Source of the DNA: Hirundichthys speculiger
Lineage: Eukaryota; Chordata; Actinopteri; Beloniformes; Exocoetidae
Direction of reading: 5' to 3'
Assembly (NCBI GenBank): GCA_018398805.1
Contig: JAGFBZ010001541.1
Location: 1 to 64,000 of the forward strand
DNA length: 64,000 bases
Shown: positions 33,084 to 43,903 of the stretch, piece by piece
Layout: the number at the start of each line of letters is the position of its first letter
Position numbering within the stretch: the first letter of the stretch is position 1
Made by a program: the position numbers and the translations under genes
Notes under the pieces: generated by a model
What the model was told of the DNA's origin: nothing
Seen by the model: only the letters and a program-made list of their open reading frames with translations
Databases searched by the model: none

Positions 33084-33164
33084 TTAATATTATATATTTC
33101 TGAAAAATCCGCGAATAACTAAAACCGCGGAACTTAAAGCATGAATTGGCGAGGGATCACTGTA

Positions 33165-33380
33165 AAAACAAAACAAACCAGTTAAGTGTTATTCTACTGT
33201 CATCTTACCTTAATATGACAAGTGTCACCTTATTTGTTGACCCTTTATATTAATGTCAGGACACAGCTTCTAGTCCTGTATGTTGATCAGAGTGGTGATT
33301 AAAGGTTTGGGGTGGGCTGCAGAGATTTTTTTACATTTTAAATTGGGCCTTGATATTCTGAAGTTTGGGAATGGCTACCT
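33165..33380 (-). mobile_element. hAT-like repeat fragment, minus strand
   Basis: The complement begins near AGCCATTCCCAAACTTCAGA and matches 38819-39030 through AAATAAGGTGACACTTGTCA and GACAGTAGAATAACAC. The second copy, in the other orientation, is inside the Tc1-like element at 38.7 kb. Confidence 0.6.
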
Positions 33381-33418
33381 TACATTTTTGGTGTCTAAAA
33401 AAGCTAGAATTACAGCAA

Positions 33419-33597
33419 CACTACTTCCTGAACTTCAGCCATCTTTTTTTTTGTTTCCTGTGTGCCATTATTGTACAAACTGATTAATCCAGGTGTGTCT
33501 GACCTCACAGCAATGGTCAGACACACCTGGATTAATCAGTTTGTACAATAATGGCACACAGGAAACAAAGCAGCTGGCTGAAGTTCAGGAAGTAGTG
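33419..33597. repeat. Near-perfect 180-bp foldback
   Basis: The arms 33419-33504 and 33515-33597 are inverted copies separated by a 10-bp loop. About 50 bp next to the loop pair perfectly and about 25 bp at the base also pair. Only a short T-rich stretch around 33441-33452 is mismatched. No target duplication is evident. Confidence 0.9.
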
Positions 33598-34210
33598 TAG
33601 CTGTGTGTAAAGCCACATTAACATAATGTGAACTGTCATTACAGCCTAAATGAAAATACAAAGGGGTATATATGAAGATTATTTATTTGAAGGGATTTGC
33701 ATATTATTTGTTCATTTAACGTTGCTTGTATTTACATTTACATTTGATTTTCATTCCACACATTGTTTTAATTTCATATCGCTCTTCTTTTACAGATTTT
33801 CATCTCATTTTACATGACTTCTTTACTCTTTTAATGACTTGTTGTACTCTTTTGTTGCAGACTGAATTCTTTATGACTGTTTTGGAAGGAGTGTATTTGT
33901 GGACTGGTCCAGAGTAGTTTATTACACGAGAGAAGAGCGCAATCCTTTTCTCTGTAACAATCTTTTTTTTGCTTTGCGCGCTGTCACTCATCGGTTGTCA
34001 CACACTAATCGCGTGACATCTTCCACCTCCAGTACCTGTAGGAGCAACTGCTGTGGCAGTTATCGCGAGACAAGTGACAGATCTCAGATTGGGAATGTCT
34101 TTTTTTTTTTTTTTTTACTCCGCCTGATACGGTATTATTATTGTTTGATAATGCAGGTTAAAATACGGGAGATTTACGGGAAAAATACTAATATGGGAGG
34201 ACGCTGGGAG

Positions 34211-34882
34211 ACACTGGTTTAAGTTCTGCGGTTTAAGTTATTCGCAGATTTTTCAGAAATATATAATATAATTAAAAAAAAAATTTTAAATCGCGGAAAC
34301 ATCACAGGATGTTGTGTGCGTTCTCTCACAGTGAAGAAATGCTGTGAGCCAGCCTGGCCCCTTTCAGAAGGTGGCTTTATGGGTAATGGTGTGGCCTTAT
34401 GGGTAATGTAGTGTGTGTGTGTTGTGGGACGGCAGAATGAAAACGGGGTTAGATGAAAAGTGTAGTGAGCATCAACAGCAGCCCAGCGTGTATAGATTTA
34501 CATTCTCTGTTAACCGACAGGAGCCCAACAATACAACCTGTGTGATGTTACAAGTTCCTGCAGTGCCAGAATAAAGTGCCCGTTCCATGCAGAGAAAACC
34601 GGACTTTTTGTTTTGTTGTTGTTAGCGTGTTAGCCGCTAATTACGAGCCAAATATAGCACAATACCAGCGGTTTGTTTACTACGGTTCAGAGACCAGAGG
34701 CTGTGAAGGTAACAGAAAGACCACAGTTGAGCCTTTGTCTTGTTTCGCTGCAGTGCTTTGCTACTATTTTGGGGTTTTTAAACATATTTTAAACACATTA
34801 CTGAAGCTCAGGTGGCTCCGGCTCCTGTTCGCGGATTTTGATTAACTCATTGACATTAACCGCGAAAAATAAGGGATCACTG
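34211..34882 (+). mobile_element. Mariner/Tigger-like element copy, plus strand
   Basis: Inverted relative of 32047-33162. It begins truncated within TTAAGTTCTGCGG and ends at AAGGGATCACTG (34871-34882), followed by TA. It retains the single TTAA (34272-34275) into which the other copy received its piggyBac-like insertion. Confidence 0.6.
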
Positions 34883-34884
34883 TA

Positions 34885-36147
34885 CGGGACTTCCCCGACC
34901 AATACGGGATACTTGACAGATATGGACCCTAGATTGGACTGGACGGGCATGGATGATGGATGGATGGAGGGAAAATCTGATGTCCCAGTGCTTTGTGCTC
35001 GTTCTGACCACATGGGTCTGTTGGACTTGAAAACAGAACACAAGCTGTTGAATTCATTTAAGGAAATGGGTTTTCCATTTTTTTACCCTGCGGCCGACAC
35101 TCAAAGTCCCTTTCTGTTTGGATGCTGGAATTGATAAATCAGTTTGCGCGGCAATTTCATGCGTTTGATCCTGCGCTGCTGCGGCGCACATACGCACATC
35201 CAAGAACGCAGTACTGTATATCGCAGCGCCCGGTGGAGTTGATAAATGAATCAGCAGATAGAGTCCTGTATTAACTTGGCACATGCGTCTCAGTAACTTC
35301 CACTCTCTCTGTTCTTCACAGAGCTCTGCTTTAATCGTCCAGTGCTGAGGGAGGGAAAATAGATAAATAAATCCCCCTTTTTTTTCGATCAAAACCATAA
35401 TCAGGCGGGTGAGGGGGAAAAAAAGCTTTCCACTGGGAACCGCATCCGTGTGAAATCCCATCATGTTAAATAGGCATTCATGCGGCCTGGTCTCAGTGGT
35501 TCAGGTAAGAAATCCCATTACGGGGTGAGTCTGAAATAACGAAAATACCTCTCCCCCTTACTGCTCACTGATCTTTTTCCTTTCTGCTCGCACCTTCTCA
35601 TTATTCTGCGCCTCATTCTTTCAGCCACTCGTCAGAACTTTTCCAGCTGGCTGCATCTGGCCTTATTTAACTCTGCTTCCTGGCTTTATCTGTCTTCATT
35701 TTCTTATCACAGCTAGCATGAATTCCCCTTTTAAAACCACCACCGCCCTCTTTCCTTCTCCCTTCAACGACTGCACGTGCAGCCAGACTACAGCTCATGC
35801 TGCATTTGACCTCAAGCACGTCAACTAAAAACACAAATTACAAATCAAACCCTAAGCAGTGGTTATAACTTACAAGACGTGAGGAACACCTAAATTACTG
35901 AGTTGGTTTCAAATTTGTTTTTTTGTTTTTTTTTCATCAATCGATGACATTAGCACATATTTACCTCTGAAATTTGATTGGCTGTCGTGAGAAACCAGCC
36001 TGTTGACAGTTTCATTACCACCTATGGCTGATGCCTGGTGTATGTAAAAATAAGGTGGTAGATTTTAGCTGAGCGAGTTTATGAGATAAGGACTTGAGTG
36101 GGGTGTTGCACCAGTTGTGGATGAAATTCTCCAAAATTTGGAGCTTT
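34885..36147. other. Apparently unique intergenic DNA
   Basis: No exon or known repeat recognised. The part at 35120-35480 is balanced in composition and may be conserved non-coding sequence. Confidence 0.35.
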
Positions 36148-38035
36148 CAATTCAGTTCAGTTTTATTTGTATAGCATCTGTTACAATGTCAATTGTCTCT
36201 CTAGGCGCTTTACAGAGACCCAGATCATCACCCCCGAGCAAATATCCTTAACTAAAAATATAATATTGAATTACAGTGGAAGAAAAAAAAAAACCTTTAA
36301 GTCAAACAGTGGCAAGGAAAAACTCCACTTTAAGAGGAAGAAACCTTAATCAGGACCTGGATCATATGGGGGGGACCTTCCTGCTGAAGACCAGCTGGGT
36401 AGAGAAAGAAAAGAGGGGAGACAGGACAGAGAGAGGATGGAGGACAGAGAGAGGAGAGCACACTAATGACTGAATGAAATGACTACATAAACAGATGCAG
36501 GTAGCAGCACTGAGGTGAGATGGTCAGAGGACTAGATCACCGGTCACCACGCCAGCTGTTAACCTGAACACACCTACACACAAGTGGAGGTAAACGCTGG
36601 GATGGACAGAGGAGGGAACTGCAGGTCAGCATGAAACTCAGGAAACTCTGACCTGCAAACATACAGAAAGAAAAGAGAAAAAGGGGCAAAACAGCACAAC
36701 AAACTACAGGAAAGAAAAGAAAATGGAGCAAAGTTACAGTAACGAGGTGCTCCTAATTAACTAGGGATTGAGCTGGAGGAGGAGGAAGGAAGGAGGAAAG
36801 GGAAGGAAAGGGAGAAGAGCAGTGGAGACACCACTCAGCAGATCATGTTGGCGTCCCCCTGCAGCGTAGGCCTATAGCAGCATAACTATGATGAAGCCGT
36901 GATTAAGACGAGCTACTCTAGTCTGAGCTACTACAGCTATGGCTATAACTATTAGCCCCTACACTATAGTTTAGGCTAATGGTGAATTCCAATTCCTCTC
37001 TTTACCCTCAATCTCAACTCTCGCCCTTAACCCTCAATTTTTGGCCCTCAATCTTATTCCTCAAAAGTAAGTATAAGGGTTATCTTGTGACTTAGAAATG
37101 GGACAACCCTTGAGTGCAGTTATGTCTTCAGACTGAAATGTATCAGAGCCCGTGTTGTCTCTGTATTTCCTGAAGTGACAGGGATAACATTGAAAAGAGC
37201 GCTGTATAGTCTCCAAATAATATTAGCAAATAACACAATAGAGGATACATTATTCAGTCCTCCGTCGCTACACAACAAGGAATACAAGTAACGTGAAGCC
37301 GGCCGGGACCGTCCCGGTCGGGACCCCCGGCCGGGACTGCCGGTCTGGCAGCAAACATCGTAAAGTAAAAAAATAAATGTTACGCAACAACGATGTTAAT
37401 CTATGAAAAAAGTCTCAATCAAAGACAATAAGATGGTCTTGCAACATTTATATCTATAAGATATACGAAGATACTTTTGTAGCTAGCTTTTTTTTGTCAG
37501 CATCCTTTTCGAAGATGTCTTGGCTAAATTACCCAGTGCCTTCTGGGTAGCCCTTACTTCCAAGGGTGGTGTCGGAAAAATCTCAATATTGAGGGCGATA
37601 CAGCCCTCGAACTCATCCCTCAACTTGACTTTCTAAGAATCGGGACAGCACTTGTCCTTAGCGGGAGCGCGCATTTTTGAGACTGAGGGTTTAGATTGAG
37701 GGTTAAGGGAGGAATTGGAATTCACCCCAACTGTAGGCTTTACTGAACAGAAATGTTTTCAGTTTAGTTTTAAAGATGGAAGTGGTGTCAGCCTCCTGAA
37801 CCCAAACTGGTAGCTGGTTCCAGAATAAAGGTGCCTGGTAGCAGAAGGCCCGTCCTCCAAACCTACTTTTAGATATTCTAGGAACGACGAGTAATCCTGC
37901 ACTCTGAGAGCAGAGAGCTCTATTAGGAGCATAGCGTGCTATCAAGTCTTGTAAATAGCGCGGAGCTAGGCCATTAAGGGCCTTATATGTGAGAAGCAAA
38001 ATTTTAAACTCAATTCGAAATTTCACGAGAAGCCA
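36148..38035 (-). mobile_element. LINE (L2/Rex-type), minus strand, with coding remnant
   Basis: The 3' terminus is at the left (TCAATTCAGTTCAGTTTTAT, then TTGTATAGC). The 3' UTR runs to about 36980 and contains the single ancestral copy of the later 37-bp minisatellite unit at about 36571-36605. The ORF2 C-terminus is read on the minus strand at 38026-37727. It contains FKILLLTYKALNGLAPRYL near the start, then GLLVVPRISKSRFGGRAFC and LFWNQLPV. This order is that of fish L2/CR1 LINE C-termini. A 746-bp DNA transposon (36981-37726) splits the copy. Confidence 0.8.
36981..37726. mobile_element. DNA transposon of unknown superfamily
   Basis: The terminal inverted repeats of about 34 bp start GGTGAATTCCAATTCCTC at both ends, with two or three mismatches. 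The element sits inside the LINE, whose sequence resumes on the far side. A target duplication is not clear. The interior has a strong GC palindromic patch at 37299-37343 (CCGGCCGGGACC and CGGGACCCCCGGCC). Confidence 0.75.
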
Positions 38036-38692
38036 ATAAAAGCTTTCATTAAGCTTTCATGAAGTTATTATTTTATCCCCAGATAGAGACTGAACAGTAT
38101 CTTTGACATTACTGAAATCAAACTGTGTCACTGTTAAACCAGCATGCAGTCAGAATGAATGTAAGGTAAAGCTAGTGAGCATCGCAGGTTAGCATGGCGA
38201 AGCTCAGCTAAAACAGCAAGCTTATGCTAGTTAAGGGAAGGTTTGAATGTTGAACCAACTGCCAGGCTTAATCATTTCAACCATTTGCTCCTCTTTCTTC
38301 TTTTTTATTAATCCGGGTTGGGCAGAGCCTGAATACAGCATACAACGCATACGTACAGTGTACTACAGGTGCGTTTCCACTGGCTCTGGGGTTGGTTTTG
38401 GGGGCCAGATTGTTGACGTGGGTCTCCATGTGGGCAGGAAATGACGTCATTGAGCCACCGAATGTCCCCGTTGCGTACGAGTCGTCTCTTCTCATTCAAC
38501 ACCAACATTATGGATTATACAAATGGCTACGGGAAACGCATCACTCATATTTACCCTTCATAAAAAGCTTTCATTTCCAAGACTTTGAAAAGACGTCTAC
38601 ATGAAGACGTCCATCGACATCTAAATTTGGTTGAAATGTGAAAGGTGATAAAAGCTACTCAAAGGCATAAAAGCTGTCATTTTTAAGATGTT
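38036..38692. other. Unassigned intergenic DNA
   Basis: No gene or recognised repeat. Confidence 0.4.
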
Positions 38693-38693
38693 A

Positions 38694-39420
38694 CAGTTGA
38701 AGCCAGAAGTTTACATACACTGTGCAAAAACACACTTCACTTTTTTATTTTGTCTTACTGTCTGAAGTCAAATCAGACTAAACCTCTCTTGTTTCAGGTC
38801 AGTCAGGATTATCTAAATCAGCCATTCCCAAACTTCAGAATACCAAGGCCCAATTTGAAATGTGAAAAATCTCTGCGGGCCATGCAAACCTTTAAACACC
38901 ACTTTTATTAATGAACAAGACTAAAAGCTACATTCCAATATTAATGTAAGAGGTCAACAAATAAGGTGACACTTGTCATATTAAGATGACAGTAGAATAA
39001 CACTCAATTGGTTTGTTTTAATATTTCTAAATATGTTTTTAAATCATGTAATAATTTTTTTTACAGTAATTTTTAAAAAAAATCGAGGATTTAAAACATT
39101 TATTTTTAATGATTTCAAACAAGGAAGCAGAGTGTTTGAGTCGTGGCCTTAATTACGTCCCCAGGTGTGCCATCAATTAACTCACATGTTGTCATTTAAC
39201 CAATCAGGAGCTTCCAAAGCCATGACCTCTTCATCTGGGCTTCCCTACGTTGTTTAAAGACTTAGTACTTTTTGTGTATGTAAACTTTTGACCTTGAAGA
39301 AAATTGTATAAAATTCTCTTTGAAATCCTCTCTCTCATTATTGTGGTATTCAACAAAATGAAATCATTTAGATAATCCTGACTGACCTGAAAAAGGAGAA
39401 ATTTTCAAATTTTGAATTAT
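38694..39420. mobile_element. Tc1/Sleeping Beauty-like element, non-autonomous
   Basis: Next to TA (38692-38693) it begins CAGTTGAAGCCAGAAGTTTA, then CATACACT, close to the known left end of Sleeping Beauty-type elements. An inner direct repeat TGTATGTAAACTTTTGACC in inverted orientation is at about 39277-39295. TCAGGTCAGTCAGGATTATC also recurs inverted at 39372-39395. The outer right end is missing. A hAT-like fragment lies inside (38819-39030). Confidence 0.65.
38819..39030 (+). mobile_element. hAT-like repeat fragment
   Basis: Starts CAGCCATTCCCAAACTTCAG right after ATCTAAAT, where the host element's sequence breaks off. Matches 33165-33380 in reverse. Confidence 0.55.
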
Positions 39421-39759
39421 TTTTGAGCTAAATCTGGACCAGGAAACAATGGTGAAACAGAGACGGGTCTTCCGGGCTAAATAATGGCCTCGACGGACCA
39501 ACCTTATTTAGCCTTTAAAAAAGACGTCCATGGATGTCCGGTGTTTGTCGAGATATTGTCCTCGTTAATAAACATTGCATCGAGCACGTGGGCCTTGATT
39601 TGTGCATGTGAGGGAAAGCATGAGGATGACCTTGCTTTCTTTCCTTCTGTCTGCTAAACCATCAGGAGTTTATACTAAAAAGTGAATTTGAAAGCGAATG
39701 AGCGAAATGAATTGAGGCATCATTCTGCTTATTTTAAAGACTTTTAGAAACGTTTAAGC

Positions 39760-40958
39760 TAGTGCTGGGCAGTATGACCAAAACTTTATATCACGGTATT
39801 TTTCAAAATTATATTGGTTTCATGGTATATCACGGTATTTTTTTTTTGAAGGTACAACTGGGTGTTAACCACATTTTCTAATCATTTAGAGGAATTGCTG
39901 CAGTAAATTGTCTTAGAATGACCTATTTTACTGTCACAAGGAGTGAATATTGTAGAAAAACATTCATATCTACACTAGTATTAATACAGGTTTGCATGGC
40001 CTCACAAAATGATACTATTTACAAAGAGGTGGCACTCGTTATTCTAATTAAGTGAAGGAATCAGAATGATGATAGTTGCAGTTAAAATACAGAACCCTTT
40101 TATTTTTCAAATTTTGCAAACAACTTGAAAAAACATATTTTGTAAAAAAAAATCAACACTAACTACACAATGTAAACAACGTTTTCGAGATATTTCAACA
40201 AAATAATAGTAAACAAAGTATGCAACCTGCAATATTCAAGTTTTGGGAAAAAAAAGGATTATCCTGTAGCAGCATATAAACAATATTCACACATTACAAC
40301 TTTATGGACAAGCTAAATATATAATAAATAATAAATAAATAAGGTCTCTCAGGCAGCTATTACAAATTTTGAGCAAGGAAAACAAGACGGTCCACAGATG
40401 CTGGTGCTCTTCTTTTTGAAAAAGCTGGACAAAGTCTTAACTACACAATGTAAACAATGTTTGAGATATTTCAACAAATAAATAGTAAACTAAAAGTAAA
40501 GTCAAGTCAGATGACAATTTGTTAGGTGCGGATTGCTGGTGTTGCCTCCCGCGGCTACAACTTTAGCTCGGCAACATTTGCAGATTATTGTAGTTTGTTG
40601 GACGTCGCCTTTTTTAAATCCAAAGAACTTCCACACGACAGACAGACACGGCTCCTCGTTTAGGAAGAAGTTCCTCAGTCTCATGTTGCCGTTCTGGAGC
40701 TTCCACTTCGGGACTTTCTCTGTTTGCAGCCATCACCGTTTAAACCATAAACTAGTAGCGTGTTGTGCCCTCCAGTGCAACTGCAAAACAGTCCCCTGTC
40801 AAACAAGGTTCTGCGGCACTTACGTTCCGCCGCACGTCGTTCCCAATGATGTGTACGCTACAGTACATACTCACCGGTATTACGGTATATGAAAAATTTA
40901 TATCATAAGAAAAATAAACACCGGTATTCCGTAGGAACCGATATACCGCCCAGCACTA
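39760..40958 (-). mobile_element. hAT element with BED-finger relic
   Basis: The ends TAGTGCTGGGC and GCCCAGCACTA are inverted repeats, extended by CGGTAT-rich subterminal sequence. The 8-bp flanks (GTTTAAGC, GTTTTAGA) match only partly. The coding remnant on the minus strand starts near the right end, as expected for an element in this orientation. Confidence 0.7.
40502..40684 (-). pseudogene. hAT transposase BED zinc finger (N-terminus only)
   Basis: Met at 40684. The frame encodes SVVWKFFGFKK then TTIICKCCRAKV and GGNTSNPHLTNCHL, a BED-type zinc finger with its aromatic VWKFF, Cys-x2-Cys and the start of the His segment. The frame ends after 60 codons. The dimerisation and catalytic parts are absent. 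Confidence 0.7.
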
Positions 40959-40966
40959 GTTTTAGA

Positions 40967-42608
40967 ATCATTTGAACGAGTATTTTGTTCTCCTCTCTGT
41001 GCATGACTTAGCGTGATGTTGTATTCACATTCACATTCACATTGGCGTGTGTCTATAAGTGCTGGATGTATGCGTTTGACTGCGTTTTTGTTGTGTGAGT
41101 GTGTTCGTGTGTTGATTGTCATTTGGGGAGGAGCGTGTGCATTTTTGAATGCAAAGCATGGCACACCTGCTGTGATGATGTAGTCCAGGGCCACAGAAGT
41201 GTGTGGAACAGTGAACGCGGCCTTCGAACACTTGAGCGAACGCAGAGGGTCATCGTCTTATTCAGCTCTGCTGGCGTCGTCGCCTCTCTGGCAGAGGAAC
41301 TCAACGCCAACAGTTCGCTACGTGCCAAGGCTTCTCATACAAAAAAAGATAAAACATTTTATTCAGCCCTTTAATAAGGCACTTCAAAAATATGGCCTTG
41401 GGAGTGCTTGAATAGTGCTACTTTTAAGGTTTATGCATTTCTTCATTGCTAATTTCAAACCTCTGCTGGAGGTTTTTGTTTATCGATTCTAAAAGGGGAA
41501 AAAAGCAACGCAGAGCTTGGAAGATCATGTGGTACTTCTGCACAAAATACTGAAGAAAAGGCTGTATCAATGGGACATTTTGAGCAAAAGAAGCCCATTT
41601 AGATGACTCTTTCATGATGAAAAAAATCATAAAATACGGATGCTGTTTATGCACGTCTGAATGAAGAACTACGACACAAAGAACCATCTTCTGGGTCGCG
41701 CTCACCGGCCGTTCAACATTTTTCCCATCTGATGAATTCAAGGCTGTTGCAAACACGTACACCTGTTACCCAGCTCTGCTTTTGGACATGTTCAGTTGAT
41801 CCATGCAGCACCAACTCACAACAGAGCCGATCTCAAGGTAATTTACATAGAAGGAGAGAAAAAAAAATGTTTAAAGGATTCCTGTTGAATACAATCCAAT
41901 TTAATACATTTCTGTCCATTCAGTTTCATATAATGCTGTTTCAGAAAATGCAGGGCAGCTAAGGAATCCAGCAGGTTGCATCAAACCGTCATTCATCTTT
42001 GGCGAGCACAAGGTGACAGTGGAGAGGAACGACTCCACCTGAGCGGGAGCGAGCCTCCATCAGAACCGGACCCTGACTGAGGAGGGACCTTTGCCTCAAC
42101 CAGGAATGACAGGAAAGAGACACTGACAAACAAAATCAGTAGGGATACCTGCTGTGAGACAAATAAAAAAATCTTAAGACTGGAGTAACATGATCTCTCG
42201 TGCTCATCCTCATTAGAACTTTTGAATGCTCTGAAGGTAATTTTAGTACATGTTACTCATAAAGAATTCCCGAATCTTGAAGTAACAAATGCAGAAACCA
42301 GTTTTTCTGCATTAATCTGGCACACTTTCACAATCTCAGTTTGGTTTTGTGTTTTAGGGTTTTTTTCTCAGGTCTTCTTGTTTCATGGGTTTCTTGTCCC
42401 CTGTTCTGGTTACTTCCGGATACTTTGAAGGGGCTGAGTTCTGAATTACTTCCCCAGCCCCATGAATCCTGATTGTTTTCACCTGTGTCTCGTCAACCCC
42501 TGTTGGTATACATTGTCTTGTCTTGTCTTGTCTTTCCTTTCCTTCTGGCTGGCTTCTAACCCTGTGTTGCTGTCCTTCCCAATTTGAGTTTGAAATAGAT
42601 TCTGCTTG
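40967..42608. other. Unassigned intergenic DNA
   Basis: No exon recognised. CACATT repeats occur at 41025-41042. At 42350-42545 the sequence resembles U3/R of a fish LTR (TTTTCACCTGTGTCTCGTCA then repeated TTGTC), but I cannot bound it. Confidence 0.35.
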
Positions 42609-42703
42609 CACCTGGCTCCACCTACTCGCACCTGCTGCACCTGGCTCCACCTACTCGCACCTGCTGCACCTGGCTCCACCTACTCGCACCTGCTGCACCT
42701 GCA
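42609..42703 (+). repeat. 29-bp tandem repeat, three copies
   Basis: The unit CACCTGGCTCCACCTACTCG plus CACCTGCTG is repeated three times without change, followed by a partial copy. Each unit carries two CACCTG E-box words. Confidence 0.9.
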
Positions 42704-42940
42704 TGAAACAGTTCTCTGGATACCTTAGAAACATGACACACAAGAGGTTCCTTATTTTGACAATATTAGAAAGCATACAAAAACTTGTTTTGTATGTGAT
42801 AAAAGAGACACATGCTGTTAAATATTAACTCCAAATTTATCTAGAGTATAGCTACGGGAGTACAGTGGCACATGACATGTAAAGGTGCAGTACTTGCACT
42901 CATCTGGGGCTTTGCAGATCTGTACCTTTCTGGTTATAAC

Positions 42941-43190
42941 CAGGGTTGTAATAGTTTTGGATATTCCATTAGTTTTAGTTTTTATTTAGTTTTTACTTTC
43001 GTTTTTCCAAATTCAGTTAGTTTTAATCCGTTTTTAGAGCAGTTTTGCTAGTTTTTATTCAATTTTGTTTTGAAATTCTAAGTTTTAGTTTAGTTTTTAT
43101 TAGTTTCAGTGTTAGTTTTAGTTTTATTTTGTAAATTAGGGTTGTAATTTTGGTTTGAGTGAAGCACTGAACTTTTTGAAGGCACTGACC
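42941..43190 (-). mobile_element. hAT terminal segment, minus strand
   Basis: CAGGGTTGTAATAGTTTTGG is the outer end. The next 240 bp match 55165-55397 in reverse, including a piece of the transposase coding end. This is the 3' part of a copy of the 53.3-55.4 kb family. Confidence 0.7.
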
Positions 43191-43895
43191 ATATTGTCCA
43201 TTTTCTCCTTATCCACGGACTAGCTGGTTCTCTGGCTTGTCTGCAGTTTCTGGCGTTGCATGTGCACGCGCCCCTCAAACCGCAATACCTAATTCTACCA
43301 GCAGGCGGAAAGCGACATCAAAATCAAATTAAATACCCAGCTCTGATGACTGATTATAAAAACATGAATTGTGAACCAATAAACACATTTTACTGCGACA
43401 ACTACATCGGTCTTTATCTAGTGGTTTCCTTTCGGTATTTCAGGCAAAGTAGACAGGATCATGATGCTTGTAGCCATCGGTGGTGATCTTTTACTTGCAG
43501 AAATGAAGGGAGCACAGCCTGGAATTTGAGAAGTTCTTCCTCACCTGATCTGGTGCCTCCCATCTTCTTTTCGTCACAGCTCTCTTCACCCCGGCGGACC
43601 AGCGCAGAGTCTGCATTACTGCCGACGGTGTTTTTCTCACTTTTTTATTAAGATAGGAACTGCTCTTCCTTACGCTTCCTCACTTTGTTGCACAGAAGCA
43701 GCTGTCCCGAGCAGCTGAATATAAACGTTGCATCTCGTGGAGTTTTTCTGATGTGGTAAATAATAACGATTCATAAACATGGTATACAAGACGGAACAGT
43801 CAGACACTGCAGCTGCGGCCAAATGCCACCACAGCTGAGAGTCAGTATTATTACATTTACCTTGATATTTTCTCACCATGTTCCTGTCACCTCAG
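43191..43895. other. Unassigned intergenic DNA
   Basis: May include more of the hAT copy to its left, but I cannot identify coding parts. Confidence 0.35.
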
Positions 43896-43903
43896 GTTCC
43901 CAC

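Larger units (their letters stand above)
32047..33162 (-). mobile_element. Mariner/Tigger-like element copy, minus strand
   Basis: Its 5' end is at the right: the complement of 33148-33162 reads CAGTGATCCCTCGCC, next to TA (33163-33164). The body includes CCGCGAATAAC and ACCCATAAGGCCACC and matches the inverted copy at 34211-34882. A TTAA-flanked element (32195-33083) splits it. The far end is truncated near 32047. No coding sequence remains. Confidence 0.65.

Noticed and set aside
32047..34426. A 2.4-kb element with long terminal inverted repeats
   Set aside because: Each arm has its own mariner-like CAGTGATCCC end next to TA on different sides, which fits two inverted copies better than one element.
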